Shown here: positions 15,202 through 23,988 of the stretch, in pieces
Layout: each line of letters opens with the position of its first letter
Position numbering within the stretch: the first letter of the stretch is position 1
From: Bradyrhizobium sp. CSA207
Lineage (GTDB): Bacteria; Pseudomonadota; Alphaproteobacteria; Rhizobiales; Xanthobacteraceae
Reading direction: 5' to 3'
NCBI RefSeq assembly: GCF_029051685.1
Contig: NZ_JAACFT010000034.1
Location: 1 to 64,000 of the forward strand
DNA length: 64,000 nt
Notes under the pieces: model-generated
What the model saw: only the letters and a program-made list of their open reading frames with translations
The model's database searches: none
Told to the model about the DNA's origin: nothing
Position numbers and translations under genes: made by a program

Positions 15202-16836
15202 TCAATCAAGCTGCGCCGTGATGCCGAGACCGGCATCGCGCGCCTTGATCCGAGCCGCGGAATAGCCGGCGCTGGCGTGACGCAGGATGCCGAGCCCGGT
15301 ATCGTTGTCCATGACCCGAGCCAACCGGGCAGCGGCATCCGGCGTGCCCGTAGCGATTGTCGTCACGCCGGCCGACTGGCCCCAATTGCCCAGTGCCTGG
15401 ATGGCGACAAGATCCGCTCCTGACGCGCAATTCAGCAACCCGTTGAGGATTGGCCAGTCGGAGATGGCATCCGAGCCATCAGCCATATTTTCCGTCTCGC
15501 GATGCGGCAGCGTGGCCGAACCGGAGTCCAGATGATCGCGGGTAAACGCGATCGGTCCATCGAGCTCGCCGTTTGCCACCATCTCGTTGACGGCGAGCGC
15601 AAGGACGCGCCGCTCGCCGTAGCCAAGCCAGCCAATGCGGGCGGGCAAGCCGGTGAAGCGCACATGTTCGCGCGCGGTCCGGATCCAGCTCGAGATGCGG
15701 TGATCGGCAGGAAAGAGACGCAGAATCAAATCATCGATGCGATGGATATCATCAGGGTTTCCCGATGGCGCGATCCAGCGGAATGGCCCAATGCCCTCGC
15801 AGAAAAGCGGACGGATAAACAGTTCGACGAAGGAACGGAATCCGAATGCATTCTTGAGGCCGCCCTCCCGGGCAAACTTACGCAGATTGTTGCCATACTC
15901 AAAAACCAGCGATCCGCGCTCCTGCAAGGTCAGCATAGCTGAAACGTGATCGACAAGGGTCGCGTACGCCCGCGCCTTCAACTCTTCGGGGGCGCTACGG
16001 CGCAGGGCGGCCGTCTCCTCAACGCTCATGCCCACGGGCACATAGCCGTTGACGGGATCAGCGATGGTTTGATCGGTGACGATGTCGGGTGTAATGCCGC
16101 GAACCGCGAGCGCGGCCAGTACGGTCGCGATGTTGGCGACGAGTCCGACGGAGACGCCCTTCCCTTCCACTTGTGCTTCAGCGCACCATCGCAGCGCCTC
16201 ATCGAGGTCGCGGGTCATGCGTTGACAGTAGCCGGTATCGACCCGGCGGCGGATGCGCGTCTCGTCGACCTCTACAACCAGGGTCGCCGCGCCGGCGAGC
16301 TGTCCCGCCAACGGCTGCGCCCCGCTCATGCCGCCACATCCGGCGGTCACGATCAACCGTCCGGCAAGCGAGCCGCCGAAGTGCATCCGGGCGGCGGTCA
16401 TGAACGTCTCGTACGTGCCCTGCAGGATGCCCTGGGTGCCGATGTACTGCCACGCGGCAGCCGTCATCCCGGGCATGATGGTGAGACCCTTTCGCTCCAG
16501 GGTACGGAAATCGTCGTCACCGGCCCAGCCGCCGACAACATTTCCGTTGGCCATCAGCACGAGCGGCGTGGTGCCCTGGGAGGGAAAAAGTCCGACCGGT
16601 CGCCCGGATTGCATCACCAGCGTCTGGTTTTCTTCGAGCACCTTGAGGGCCGCGACCGCTTGATGAAACGCGTCCCAATCCCGCGCCGCCTTGGCCCATG
16701 ACATATAAACTATGAGGTCGGCCGGATTCTCCGCGTTTTCCAAATTATTCTCGAGCAGGCGCAGGATCGTTTCCTGGCGCCAACCCTTGCAGCGCAGTTC
16801 GGGACCTCGCCCGGCAAGAACCTGATGGACCGTCAC
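15202..16836 (-). CDS. Urocanase homologue with altered active site, possible thiourocanate hydratase
   Basis: 544 aa from GTG 16836 (GAGAGGAG before it; GTGA overlaps the upstream stop). The full-length urocanase fold is clear: CKGWRQETILRLLENNLENA, YIGTQGILQGTYETF, VTDQTIADPVNGYVP, RDHLDSGSA and SDAISDWPILNGLLN. Several residues fixed in HutU differ: the NAD-loop YGG reads YMS (44-46), GGMGGAQP reads GGMSGAQP, the ARICW motif with its conserved Cys reads ARIGW (Gly402), and the HHGGGVGMG block is replaced by QALGNWGQ. No hutH, hutI or hutG gene is nearby. The altered substrate pocket plus the DUF917, hydantoinase and carbamoylase neighbours point to a urocanate analogue, possibly thiourocanate. 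Confidence 0.85.
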   Translation of the reverse strand: MTVHQVLAGRGPELRCKGWRQETILRLLENNLENAENPADLIVYMSWAKAARDWDAFHQAVAALKVLEENQTLVMQSGRPVGLFPSQGTTPLVLMANGNVVGGWAGDDDFRTLERKGLTIMPGMTAAAWQYIGTQGILQGTYETFMTAARMHFGGSLAGRLIVTAGCGGMSGAQPLAGQLAGAATLVVEVDETRIRRRVDTGYCQRMTRDLDEALRWCAEAQVEGKGVSVGLVANIATVLAALAVRGITPDIVTDQTIADPVNGYVPVGMSVEETAALRRSAPEELKARAYATLVDHVSAMLTLQERGSLVFEYGNNLRKFAREGGLKNAFGFRSFVELFIRPLFCEGIGPFRWIAPSGNPDDIHRIDDLILRLFPADHRISSWIRTAREHVRFTGLPARIGWLGYGERRVLALAVNEMVANGELDGPIAFTRDHLDSGSATLPHRETENMADGSDAISDWPILNGLLNCASGADLVAIQALGNWGQSAGVTTIATGTPDAAARLARVMDNDTGLGILRHASAGYSAARIKARDAGLGITAQLD

Positions 16837-18170
16837 GACGTCACTCCTCTCGCGCCAGTTACCGGGCGGGCGCACTGCAGAAAAGCATCGTCCGCATCGA
16901 TGCGCAGAAGCGCCTCGAACAGCAGGGCCGCGCCGTTGGAGCAATCCTCCGCGGCGGTCCATTCTTCGGGGCAATGGCTGCGGCCATCGCGGCTAGGGAC
17001 GAACACCATGGCCGCAGGCGCAATCTGCGCCATGAATGCAGCATCGTGGCCGGCGCCACTCGCCATGTCGGCAGTCGAGAGTTCGAGTTCGGCAGCGGCT
17101 GCGACGAGGTGACGATGCACGCGTGCGTCGCATGGCGCCGGCTCCGAGAGGGAGATCAACCGGAACGCGCTACGCTCGACATTTGCTGCCTTCGCCGCAG
17201 AGCGGCTCAGCGCGTCGAGTTCGTCGGTAAACTCGGACAGCCACGATCCGTTCTCCGCCCGCCCCTCTACGACGAGCCGCGCGCGAGCCGGTACCACGTT
17301 CGAAGCATTGGGTTCGATATCGAGACAGCCGGTCGTGGCAATGAAATAACCCTCATTACGCACTGCGTAGGATTCTCCAATACGGCGCACTGCCGTCACT
17401 ATTTCGCTGGCCGCAATCAGCGTGTCTCGTCGCAAGTGGAACGGCGTCGTCCCGGCATGATCGGCCGCTCCCGTGAACTCGATCTCGATGCGCGCGATCC
17501 CGACGATGCCGGTGACCAGGCCGACATTGGTGCCGCCGGATTCCAGCACGCGGCCCTGCTCGATGTGCAGTTCGAGATATGCCGCAATGTCGCTACGCCG
17601 GGCGCCCGCGAGAGCCGAGGGTTCAGCGCCCATGCGCGCCATCGCCGCTGCCAGCGTCTCGCCCGAGGCATTCTTGAAATCCAGCATGGGGTCATTCAGC
17701 AGACCGGACATCGCGCGGCTGCCGATACAGGACAACCCGTAGTCGCTCGGTTCCTCCCCGAGGAAATCGACGATCTCGATCGGATGCCGCGGAACGATCC
17801 CCCGATCGCGCAGCATGCGTATGACCTCGAGGCCTGCGAGGACACCGAGCATGCCGTCGAAACGCCCGCCGGAAGGAACCGTGTCTGAATGCGAGCCGAT
17901 CAGCAGTGCCGGCAGTGAAGGATCGCGCCCTTGCATCCGGCCAATCATGTTCGCGCCGGTGTCGAGCCGCACCGCAAGGCCCGCTTCGGAAAACCGATTG
18001 GCAAGCCAACGCCGCCCCTCGACAAAACGATGGGTGAAGCAGCGCCGCGTATATGGCCGACCCGGATCGGTGATCGTACCTAACGCCATCAGATCCTGCC
18101 AAAGGCGGTCGGCATCGACGGATCTGTTCTGGCTTGGCGGCAGCTTTCTCTGCGACGAGTCTTGATCCAT
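16833..18170 (-). CDS. M20 N-carbamoyl-L-amino-acid/allantoate amidohydrolase
   Basis: 445 aa zinc/manganese hydrolase of the AllC/HyuC group, which removes the carbamoyl group from N-carbamoyl amino acids or allantoate. Motifs: IGSHSDTVPSGGRFDGMLGV (metal His-x-Asp), DFLGEEPSDYG (catalytic and metal Glu), ELHIEQGRVLE (metal His), the dimerisation insert with GAADHAGTTPFHLRRD, and SGAGHDAAFMA near the C-terminus. The N-terminus has a ~25-residue polar extension. It overlaps the following urocanase-like start by 4 bases and follows the GST gene by 2 nt. In the predicted route it turns N-carbamoylglutamate into glutamate, CO2 and ammonia. Confidence 0.9.
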   Translation of the reverse strand: MDQDSSQRKLPPSQNRSVDADRLWQDLMALGTITDPGRPYTRRCFTHRFVEGRRWLANRFSEAGLAVRLDTGANMIGRMQGRDPSLPALLIGSHSDTVPSGGRFDGMLGVLAGLEVIRMLRDRGIVPRHPIEIVDFLGEEPSDYGLSCIGSRAMSGLLNDPMLDFKNASGETLAAAMARMGAEPSALAGARRSDIAAYLELHIEQGRVLESGGTNVGLVTGIVGIARIEIEFTGAADHAGTTPFHLRRDTLIAASEIVTAVRRIGESYAVRNEGYFIATTGCLDIEPNASNVVPARARLVVEGRAENGSWLSEFTDELDALSRSAAKAANVERSAFRLISLSEPAPCDARVHRHLVAAAAELELSTADMASGAGHDAAFMAQIAPAAMVFVPSRDGRSHCPEEWTAAEDCSNGAALLFEALLRIDADDAFLQCARPVTGARGVTS

Positions 18171-18172
18171 CG

Positions 18173-18778
18173 TCAGACTCCAGGGACCAGAGGCTCGTAT
18201 CCCGATAGCGCTTCAAAGCGCGTGAGCCAGCCGCAGATGGCAGGCCATTGCGCGAGATCATAGCCGCCTTCCGCAGACAGCCGAATATACGGGTAAAGAC
18301 CAAAATCGGCGACACTCGGCATATCGCCGTGCAACCAGCCGTGCTCGCCGAACGCCCGTTCAAGGGGAGCAAGGGCTGCTTCGCCGACCTCCCGGTAATG
18401 GGCAATAACATCAGCCTTCGCCTCGCTCTGTCCCGTCATTGCGTAGAAGCGCGGAAAGGCCAGGAAACGCATCAAGTCGGCTTGTTCATAGAACAGCCAA
18501 GCGGTCACCTTCGCGCGTTCCACAGGATCAGACGGAATGAGTGACGTACCCTCGGCAAAATAGAGCAGGATGGCTGCGGATTCCGTGAGGTGACAGCCGT
18601 CCTCCAGCTCGACCACTGGTATCCTCTGGAACCGGTTACGGGCCGTGAAGTCCGGCGTCTTGTGCGAGCCCTCCGCGAGATTCAAGGTCTTGCGCTGAAA
18701 GGGAACGCCGAGGTGTCGGAGCAGAAGCCGCACCTTCCAGGAATTGCCGGAGAGCCTGCTGTCATAAAGCTTGATCAT
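18173..18778 (-). CDS. Glutathione S-transferase family protein
   Basis: 201 aa from ATG 18778. Thioredoxin-like N-terminal domain with MIKLYDSRLSGNSWKVRLLL and the glutathione-binding motif VELEDGCHLTESAAILLYF (Glu-Ser), then a helical C-terminal domain (PSVADFGLYPYIRLS). The start overlaps the DUF917 stop by 4 bases. GSTs in catabolic clusters commonly conjugate or isomerise thiols and reactive intermediates; here one could handle released sulfur or a thione intermediate, but no reaction can be assigned. Confidence 0.85.
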   Translation of the reverse strand: MIKLYDSRLSGNSWKVRLLLRHLGVPFQRKTLNLAEGSHKTPDFTARNRFQRIPVVELEDGCHLTESAAILLYFAEGTSLIPSDPVERAKVTAWLFYEQADLMRFLAFPRFYAMTGQSEAKADVIAHYREVGEAALAPLERAFGEHGWLHGDMPSVADFGLYPYIRLSAEGGYDLAQWPAICGWLTRFEALSGYEPLVPGV

Positions 18779-19875
18779 GTTGGCGCCGCTTCGCATCGGG
18801 AGACCAGAAAGGAATGGAGATCGAGACCGAGCGCCTGCTCGACCTCGGCAAAAACGGCGGGATCGAGCGCGCCTTTGCCGAGCGGGAAGCCCGACCGGTG
18901 GGCGGTGACGATCGACACCGGACTTCCCTTAGGGAGTTGCGCGATCGCGATCGGATCGCCCGTCGCCGGATCCGTCGAACCGATCATGTCCGGGAAGGTC
19001 GCGACGCGAATACCGCCACGATCAGCGGTCATGAACTCGTTAAAGACGCCGAGCACGACTTCTGCGGATCCGTCCGACACGACGAGCCGGCCGACATCGT
19101 AGCCGTCTCGATAGACAACACTATTCTCGGTCACTTCGCCGGTGATCAACACTTCGCCACCCATGAATGCCGCCGCTGCGGCGGTACGGGCAGGTCCGGG
19201 CTCTGCCGCCAGCATCGACCGGCCGAGATCGATCTGGAACGATATGGCTCCGACCGCCCCATTCGCGCCGACGAAGGCGACCGGATAGGGGCCGCGCGCC
19301 GAAGCGACGAGACCACCACCAACGATAGCGGCATGACGCATCACCTGCGACGTGCGCACGAGATTTCCTTCGGCAACGACGGAGAGCCGCGTGCCGGTAT
19401 CGGCATAGCCAGCTTGGGCAACCTGAACGATCGAGACATCGGGTCGCGAAGCCAGACCCATCCCACCCATCTGGACGGTGGGATGGCCCCGCCCGTTTGC
19501 TGCGGCATCGACGTAGGGAATGCCGAGCGCGGCCGCGACGAGCCAGGCATTGAACCCCGGCACGTGACCGCAGATAACGCCGACCGCAGGCCGGCCAAGT
19601 TTTGCCACGACCGCCTGCGCAGCATCGACGTGATCGCGCAGCACCAGTTCGGGCTTGGCGAAGCCCGGGGCGCCGACGGAGGTCGAGGCAATGATGACGC
19701 CGTCCAGCGGCAGTTCATCGATCGAAACCAGGGCGACATCGCCAAGACCGAGCGCGACTTCGGCTGCCACATCGTGTCGCTCGAGCGAACGGGCGACGCC
19801 GCTTCCACCGGCCGAGAGCAATAGCCCCCCGATCATGGCCGGAGCGACATCCATCTTTGTCAGCTTGCGTTTCAT
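18775..19875 (-). CDS. DUF917 / S-methylthiohydantoin-desulfurase family protein
   Basis: 366 aa from ATG 19875 (an upstream in-frame start at 20007 would lie inside iclR). The N-terminal pattern PAMIGGLLLSAGGSGV, then VSIDELPLDGVIIASTSVGA, VGVICGHVPGFNAWLVAAAL and VDAAANGRGHPTVQMGGMGL match the family formerly called DUF917, now named after S-methyl thiohydantoin desulfurase. The N- and C-terminal domains are both present. It sits between iclR and GST with near-zero spacing. In this cluster it is the best candidate to remove sulfur from a 2-thiohydantoin, giving a hydantoin for the amidohydrolase at 11488. The reaction is inferred from the family name and context. Confidence 0.85.
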   Translation of the reverse strand: MKRKLTKMDVAPAMIGGLLLSAGGSGVARSLERHDVAAEVALGLGDVALVSIDELPLDGVIIASTSVGAPGFAKPELVLRDHVDAAQAVVAKLGRPAVGVICGHVPGFNAWLVAAALGIPYVDAAANGRGHPTVQMGGMGLASRPDVSIVQVAQAGYADTGTRLSVVAEGNLVRTSQVMRHAAIVGGGLVASARGPYPVAFVGANGAVGAISFQIDLGRSMLAAEPGPARTAAAAAFMGGEVLITGEVTENSVVYRDGYDVGRLVVSDGSAEVVLGVFNEFMTADRGGIRVATFPDMIGSTDPATGDPIAIAQLPKGSPVSIVTAHRSGFPLGKGALDPAVFAEVEQALGLDLHSFLVSRCEAAPT

Positions 19876-19876
19876 G

Positions 19877-20632
19877 TCATGCCTTTGAACGATGCGTCTC
19901 TGGAGCGGCGATTGGAGTTGAAGCAAGATCGCGTGGCGCTCCGAGGTGGGAAGACATCTCGCGCGCTTCCCGCACCAGCAAGGCGCCAGCACGCTGCACC
20001 ACCGCATCGTCCATCCGATAGCTCGGACCGGTCACGCTGAGCGCCGCGACGATCTGGCCGTCTGCGCCAAACACCGGAGCCGCCAGCGCCGTCACATCAG
20101 GCTCGATGGTGACGCGGGTCGTACTATAGCCCTCTCGTCCGGAGCGTCCGTTGATCGCGGCACCGATGGCGGTCCCTGCGATTGGTACGGCGCGCCCGAT
20201 CCACGACCCGTGGCGGATCGAATGCTGGCTCAGCACCTGACGAAGATAGAGCACCTGGTCGCCTGCAACCGGGATGCCGAGATTGGCGGTTTCGCCCGTC
20301 TGCTTTGCCAACCGTTCGAGATGCAGGGCCGACAGATCGTAAAGGTCAACGCCGTGGAGCGCGACGACGCCTATCCTTAGGAGACGGCCACCGGGCATGT
20401 ACCGCCCATCTGGAAGGCGACGGACGAAATCGATTGTCTCCAGGGTCCCAAGCAGACGCGAAACAGTGCTGATCGGGAGGTCGACGGCGCGGGCGGCCTC
20501 GCTCAACGTCAAAGTCGTCTGTTCCGGACTAAAGCAACCGAGCAATTCGAAGGCTCGCTCCACCGCTCGGACTGTCGTGCGATCCTGAGCCTTCGGCTCG
20601 ATCTCGTCGTTTGCTGTTCCTGCGATCGTCAT
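19877..20632 (-). CDS. IclR-family transcriptional regulator
   Basis: 251 aa. N-terminal winged helix: TVRAVERAFELLGCFSPEQ, LTLSEAARAVDLPISTVSRL; C-terminal ligand-binding GAF-like domain with the family signature LYLRQVLSQHSIRHGS and LAAPVFGADGQIVAALSVTG. It lies inside the operon: its ATG overlaps the livF stop by 4 bases, and the DUF917 start follows within 1 nt of its stop. It is therefore co-transcribed with the transporter and enzymes and probably regulates them in response to an intermediate. Confidence 0.93.
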   Translation of the reverse strand: MTIAGTANDEIEPKAQDRTTVRAVERAFELLGCFSPEQTTLTLSEAARAVDLPISTVSRLLGTLETIDFVRRLPDGRYMPGGRLLRIGVVALHGVDLYDLSALHLERLAKQTGETANLGIPVAGDQVLYLRQVLSQHSIRHGSWIGRAVPIAGTAIGAAINGRSGREGYSTTRVTIEPDVTALAAPVFGADGQIVAALSVTGPSYRMDDAVVQRAGALLVREAREMSSHLGAPRDLASTPIAAPETHRSKA

Positions 20633-21387
20633 GACGATCTTTGCTCCACATTCGCTTCGACCTGGTTGCGGACGGCCTGTCCGCCGTCAAGGCCAATATA
20701 GGTCTGGAAGAATGTGTCATCGGCGCGGATCATTTCAGGCGTTCCAGCCTTGACGACGCGTCCCGAGGCCAACACGACCACAGCATCAGCGACCTCGAGC
20801 GCACGGTCGGTATTCTGCTCGACCAAGACGATGGCTATTCCCTCGCGCTTGAGCCGAACGATGGTCTCCATGCAGAGGTCGATGATCTTGGGCATCAGTC
20901 CGAGGGACAGCTCATCGATGAGGAGGACTTTTGGCGACACCATCAGGGCCCGGCCGATCGCGAGCATCTGTTGCTCGCCACCGGACATTGAGCCGGCGAT
21001 CTGACGACGCCGCTCGGCAAGCCGCGGAAACAACGCATAGGCTCGCTCGCGCGCCTGCCGCGCCGCCGGTTTTGTCCGGGTATAGCCGCCGACGGTGAGG
21101 TTTTCATCAACGGTCATATCGGCAAAGAGCCGGCGGCCTTCCGGCACCACAGCCATTCCCAGCCGCGCACGATGCCGCGGTCCAAGCCGGGTGACGTCGA
21201 CGCCGTCAAGCATGATCGAGCCACCCGTGATACGCACGTGTCCCATCGTAGCCATGATCGTCGAGGTCTTGCCCGCGCCGTTCGAACCGACGAGGGCGAG
21301 GATCTCGCCGGCCTTGACCGATAGGCACACCTGCGAGGCGGCCACCACCGAGCCGTAGGTGCAGGTGAGATCTTCAATCTCCAGCAT
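20629..21387 (-). CDS. LIV-type ABC transporter ATPase (LivF-like)
   Basis: 252 aa. Walker A GSNGAGKTS (34-42), Q-loop region VPEGRRLFADMTVDENL, signature SMSGGEQQ (133-140), Walker B VLLIDE followed by LSLGL instead of the usual PSLGL, and switch His replaced in VLVEQN as usual for LivF. Start ATG 21387; it overlaps livG by 14 bases. The C-terminus runs ~15 residues past the common LivF length and overlaps iclR. Together with LivG, LivM, LivH and the binding protein it forms an importer probably dedicated to the substrate of this cluster. Confidence 0.93.
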   Translation of the reverse strand: MLEIEDLTCTYGSVVAASQVCLSVKAGEILALVGSNGAGKTSTIMATMGHVRITGGSIMLDGVDVTRLGPRHRARLGMAVVPEGRRLFADMTVDENLTVGGYTRTKPAARQARERAYALFPRLAERRRQIAGSMSGGEQQMLAIGRALMVSPKVLLIDELSLGLMPKIIDLCMETIVRLKREGIAIVLVEQNTDRALEVADAVVVLASGRVVKAGTPEMIRADDTFFQTYIGLDGGQAVRNQVEANVEQRSS

Positions 21388-22135
21388 CGTCAGCGCCTCC
21401 GAGATAGGCCGCCCGAACATCGGCGCGCTGCATCACCGCCGTCGGCGCGCCAACGGCAAGCAGTCGGCCCTTGTCTAGCATGGCGAGACGATCGACGATC
21501 CGCAGCACTTCGACGAGCCTGTGTTCCACCAGGACGATGGTGATCCCGTCGCGGTTCAGCTCGGTGATCACATCACTCAGGCGGCTCGCCTCGTTTTGGT
21601 TGAGTCCTGCGAGCGGCTCGTCGAGCAGTAGAAGCTGCGGGTCAAGCGCCAGCGCGCGTGCGACCTCGAGGCGTTTCAATTGGCCGAGCGGCAAGGTGCC
21701 CGCAAGCCGTCTCGCGACATCGGCGATACCCACGCGTTCCAACAGCTGCATGGCTCGCCTTTCGGCAGCGACGCGGCTGACGTGCAGAAAGGCGCGAAGC
21801 GGCGACCTGGTGAAACCGTGGCCGGCAGCAAGCATCACGTTCTCGACGGCTGTCATCGCGCGAAATGGCCGGACAATCTGATGCGTCACTGCAAGGCCGG
21901 CGCGTGCACGACGATCTACCGAACGATGCGTGACATCGACATCCCCGAGCAGGATCTGGCCCTCATGCGGCCGCAGGATGCCGGTGAGTAGGCGCAGGAA
22001 CGTCGTCTTGCCGGCGCCGTTGGGGCCGATCAACCCCAGCAGTTCGCCCTTTGAAACCGTTAGCGCGACGTCCTGGACGGCCTTGATGCCACCGAACGAG
22101 ATGGTGACGCCGCGCGCTTCGAGAATGGCCGTCAT
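21374..22135 (-). CDS. LIV-type ABC transporter ATPase (LivG-like)
   Basis: 253 aa. Walker A GPNGAGKTT (37-45), LivG-typical VTHQIVRPFRAMTAVENVML, signature reduced to LPLGQLKRLEVARAL (canonical LSYGQQRRLE), Walker B LLLLDEPLAGLN, H-loop VLVEH. The 4-base overlap with livM and 14-base overlap with livF show coupled translation. It pairs with LivF to energise import. Confidence 0.93.
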   Translation of the reverse strand: MTAILEARGVTISFGGIKAVQDVALTVSKGELLGLIGPNGAGKTTFLRLLTGILRPHEGQILLGDVDVTHRSVDRRARAGLAVTHQIVRPFRAMTAVENVMLAAGHGFTRSPLRAFLHVSRVAAERRAMQLLERVGIADVARRLAGTLPLGQLKRLEVARALALDPQLLLLDEPLAGLNQNEASRLSDVITELNRDGITIVLVEHRLVEVLRIVDRLAMLDKGRLLAVGAPTAVMQRADVRAAYLGGADDAGD

Positions 22136-22998
22136 GCGCGGGCCTTTCTCAAATTGCCGAGCCTTGCGGGAACCAGCCTCGACAGCATGCCGAACAGGCC
22201 GGCCGGGCTAAATCGCATCACCATCAGCAGCGCAAGGCCGAACAGGAATTGCCGGTATTCACCAGCAAAACGAAATATCTCGGGAAGTAGCGTCAGGGCG
22301 ACGGCGCCAAGCAGGACTCCCCAGGTCGACCCAATGCCGCCGATGACCACCATGGCCAGGATGGACACCGAAACCAGGAAGCTGAACGTGTCCGGCGTGA
22401 TAAATCGCGCATAGTAGCAGTAGATGGCGCCAGCCAGTCCCGAAAGCGCGCTGCCGATGAAGAAAGCTGCGAGCTTGTAGTGCGGCACCGGGACCGCAAG
22501 CGCGCGGGCGGCGCCCTCGTCTTCGGCGATTGAGGCGAAGGCGAAGCCGAGCCAACTCGCCTTCATGTAGATGCTGAGTGCGACTGTCGCAGCAACCAAT
22601 CCAACGACCAGCAGCGCATAACCTTGCGGACCGAGGCCGCTTGGGGGAATGCCGGTGAGTCCCACTTCGCCACCGAACAACGCGCTCTTGCGGACCAGAC
22701 CGAGGAACAGGAAGCCGACAGCCATCGTCGTGATGGCCAGGAAATCTTCCCGGACGCGCAGCGAGACGAGGCCGACGACGAGGCCGAAGACACCCGCTGT
22801 CAGCGCCCCCAACGGTAGCGTAAGCCAGAACGGCAGGCCGGCGAGCGCCATCAACGCCGCCGCGTAAGCGCCGATTCCATAGAACGCCGCCTGCCCCAAG
22901 CTGATCTGACCGCAGAAACCGGCAATGATATTGAGCCCGAGCGCAAGGATGGCATTGACGCCGATTAGCGGAACGAGGCTGACGAGATACCCGTTCAT
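22132..22998 (-). CDS. LIV-type ABC transporter permease (LivM-like)
   Basis: 288 aa, about eight membrane helices. LivM hallmarks: LGLNIIAGFCGQISLGQAAF near the N-terminus and the EAA-like loop AIAEDEGAARALAVPVPHYK (canonical I-x-x-N-E-x-A-A), then FFIGSALSGLAGAIYCYY. It overlaps livG and livH by 4 bases on each side. Confidence 0.92.
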   Translation of the reverse strand: MNGYLVSLVPLIGVNAILALGLNIIAGFCGQISLGQAAFYGIGAYAAALMALAGLPFWLTLPLGALTAGVFGLVVGLVSLRVREDFLAITTMAVGFLFLGLVRKSALFGGEVGLTGIPPSGLGPQGYALLVVGLVAATVALSIYMKASWLGFAFASIAEDEGAARALAVPVPHYKLAAFFIGSALSGLAGAIYCYYARFITPDTFSFLVSVSILAMVVIGGIGSTWGVLLGAVALTLLPEIFRFAGEYRQFLFGLALLMVMRFSPAGLFGMLSRLVPARLGNLRKARA

Positions 22999-23864
22999 GC
23001 CGCGATCCTTTTCGCCAGACCCTCGGGGCGGAACATCAGGATCGCAATGAGGCAGAGAGCAGCGATGGCGTCGCGGTCGACGCCGCCGCTAAGGTACACC
23101 GTGCCGTACGACTCGATCACACCGAGCAGCAGACTTCCGATCAGCGCGCCGCGCATGCTGCCAAGACCACCCAACACGATGATTGCGAGAGTCTTGTAGC
23201 TGACAATCGTACCCATGCCTGGTTCGGCATAATTGTTGAGCAGCGCAATGAGGACGCCGGCGAGGCCAGCGAAGGCCGAACCAATGGCAAAATTCAGATA
23301 ACGGACTTGCGCCACGCTCACGCCGAAGCTGGTGGCCATTTGCGGATTACCAAGGGTCGCGCGCCATGCAGCTCCCGTGCGGCTGAACGCAACAAAGGCC
23401 GCAAAGGCGGAGAGGCTGGCAACGGATCCAACAAACATCGCCAGCTGAAGCACGCCGATGCTCAGCCCGCCGATCGTTACGGTCATGTAGACATACGGAT
23501 TTTCGTTGAAGGCGATGCCCTGGTTGCCGAACACGATTCGAAACAGGTCTTCCAGCAAGATCAGCAATCCGACCGAGGCGATCAGGGGCACCAGCGGGGG
23601 TCGATCCAGCAGCGGCGCATAGACCAGGCGGTAGATAGCAATTCCCGCCAGCACCGCGGCGAGGATCGCCGCGGGAAACGCAATCCAGAGCGATCCGGTG
23701 GCGTTGGCGGTGATAACGCCGACATAGGCACCGAGGGTGAACACCGCGGCATGTGCGATGTGAAGCACCCTCAGAAGGCCGTAGATCAAAGTCAACCCAA
23801 GGGCCATCAGGGCATACATGCTGCCGTAGATCAGACCCTGGACCGCCAGTTCAACGTAATACAT
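22995..23864 (-). CDS. LIV-type ABC transporter permease (LivH-like)
   Basis: 289 aa, multi-pass. LivH hallmarks: QGLIYGSMYALMALGLTLIY at the N-terminus and the cytoplasmic loop TLGNPQMATSFGVSVAQVRY, then FAGLAGVLIALLNNYAEPGM and IVLGGLGSMRGALIGSLLLG. It starts 125 nt after the binding-protein stop; a short hairpin in that gap (23956-23970) may lower permease expression relative to the binding protein. Confidence 0.92.
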   Translation of the reverse strand: MYYVELAVQGLIYGSMYALMALGLTLIYGLLRVLHIAHAAVFTLGAYVGVITANATGSLWIAFPAAILAAVLAGIAIYRLVYAPLLDRPPLVPLIASVGLLILLEDLFRIVFGNQGIAFNENPYVYMTVTIGGLSIGVLQLAMFVGSVASLSAFAAFVAFSRTGAAWRATLGNPQMATSFGVSVAQVRYLNFAIGSAFAGLAGVLIALLNNYAEPGMGTIVSYKTLAIIVLGGLGSMRGALIGSLLLGVIESYGTVYLSGGVDRDAIAALCLIAILMFRPEGLAKRIAA

Positions 23865-23955
23865 GTCTTCACTTGCCTTCAGTGGCCGCGTGCCCAGGCA
23901 ATTTCCTGGTTGATCTCTGACTGCCCGAGCCTACGGTCGGATCGACATCATTTGT

Positions 23956-23970
23956 CCGGCCTTTTGCCGG
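23956..23970 (-). terminator. Weak hairpin between binding protein and permeases
   Basis: On the minus strand CCGGC-AAAAG-GCCGG can form a short GC-rich stem in the gap after the substrate-binding-protein gene. There is no following T-run, so it would be an mRNA-stabilising or attenuating hairpin and not a strong terminator. The call rests on symmetry and position only. Confidence 0.35.
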
Positions 23971-23988
23971 CTGCCGGCACGGAAGCAA

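Noticed and set aside
15202..16836. Calling the urocanase homologue hutU of histidine breakdown
   Set aside because: No hutH, hutI or hutG nearby, the regulator is IclR and not HutC, and several fixed HutU residues are changed.
11488..18170. Reading the cluster as a plain allantoin pathway
   Set aside because: A hydantoinase-like and an allantoate-amidohydrolase-like gene would fit, but urocanase-like, DUF917 and molybdoenzyme genes do not belong to allantoin use, and ureidoglycolate enzymes are missing.
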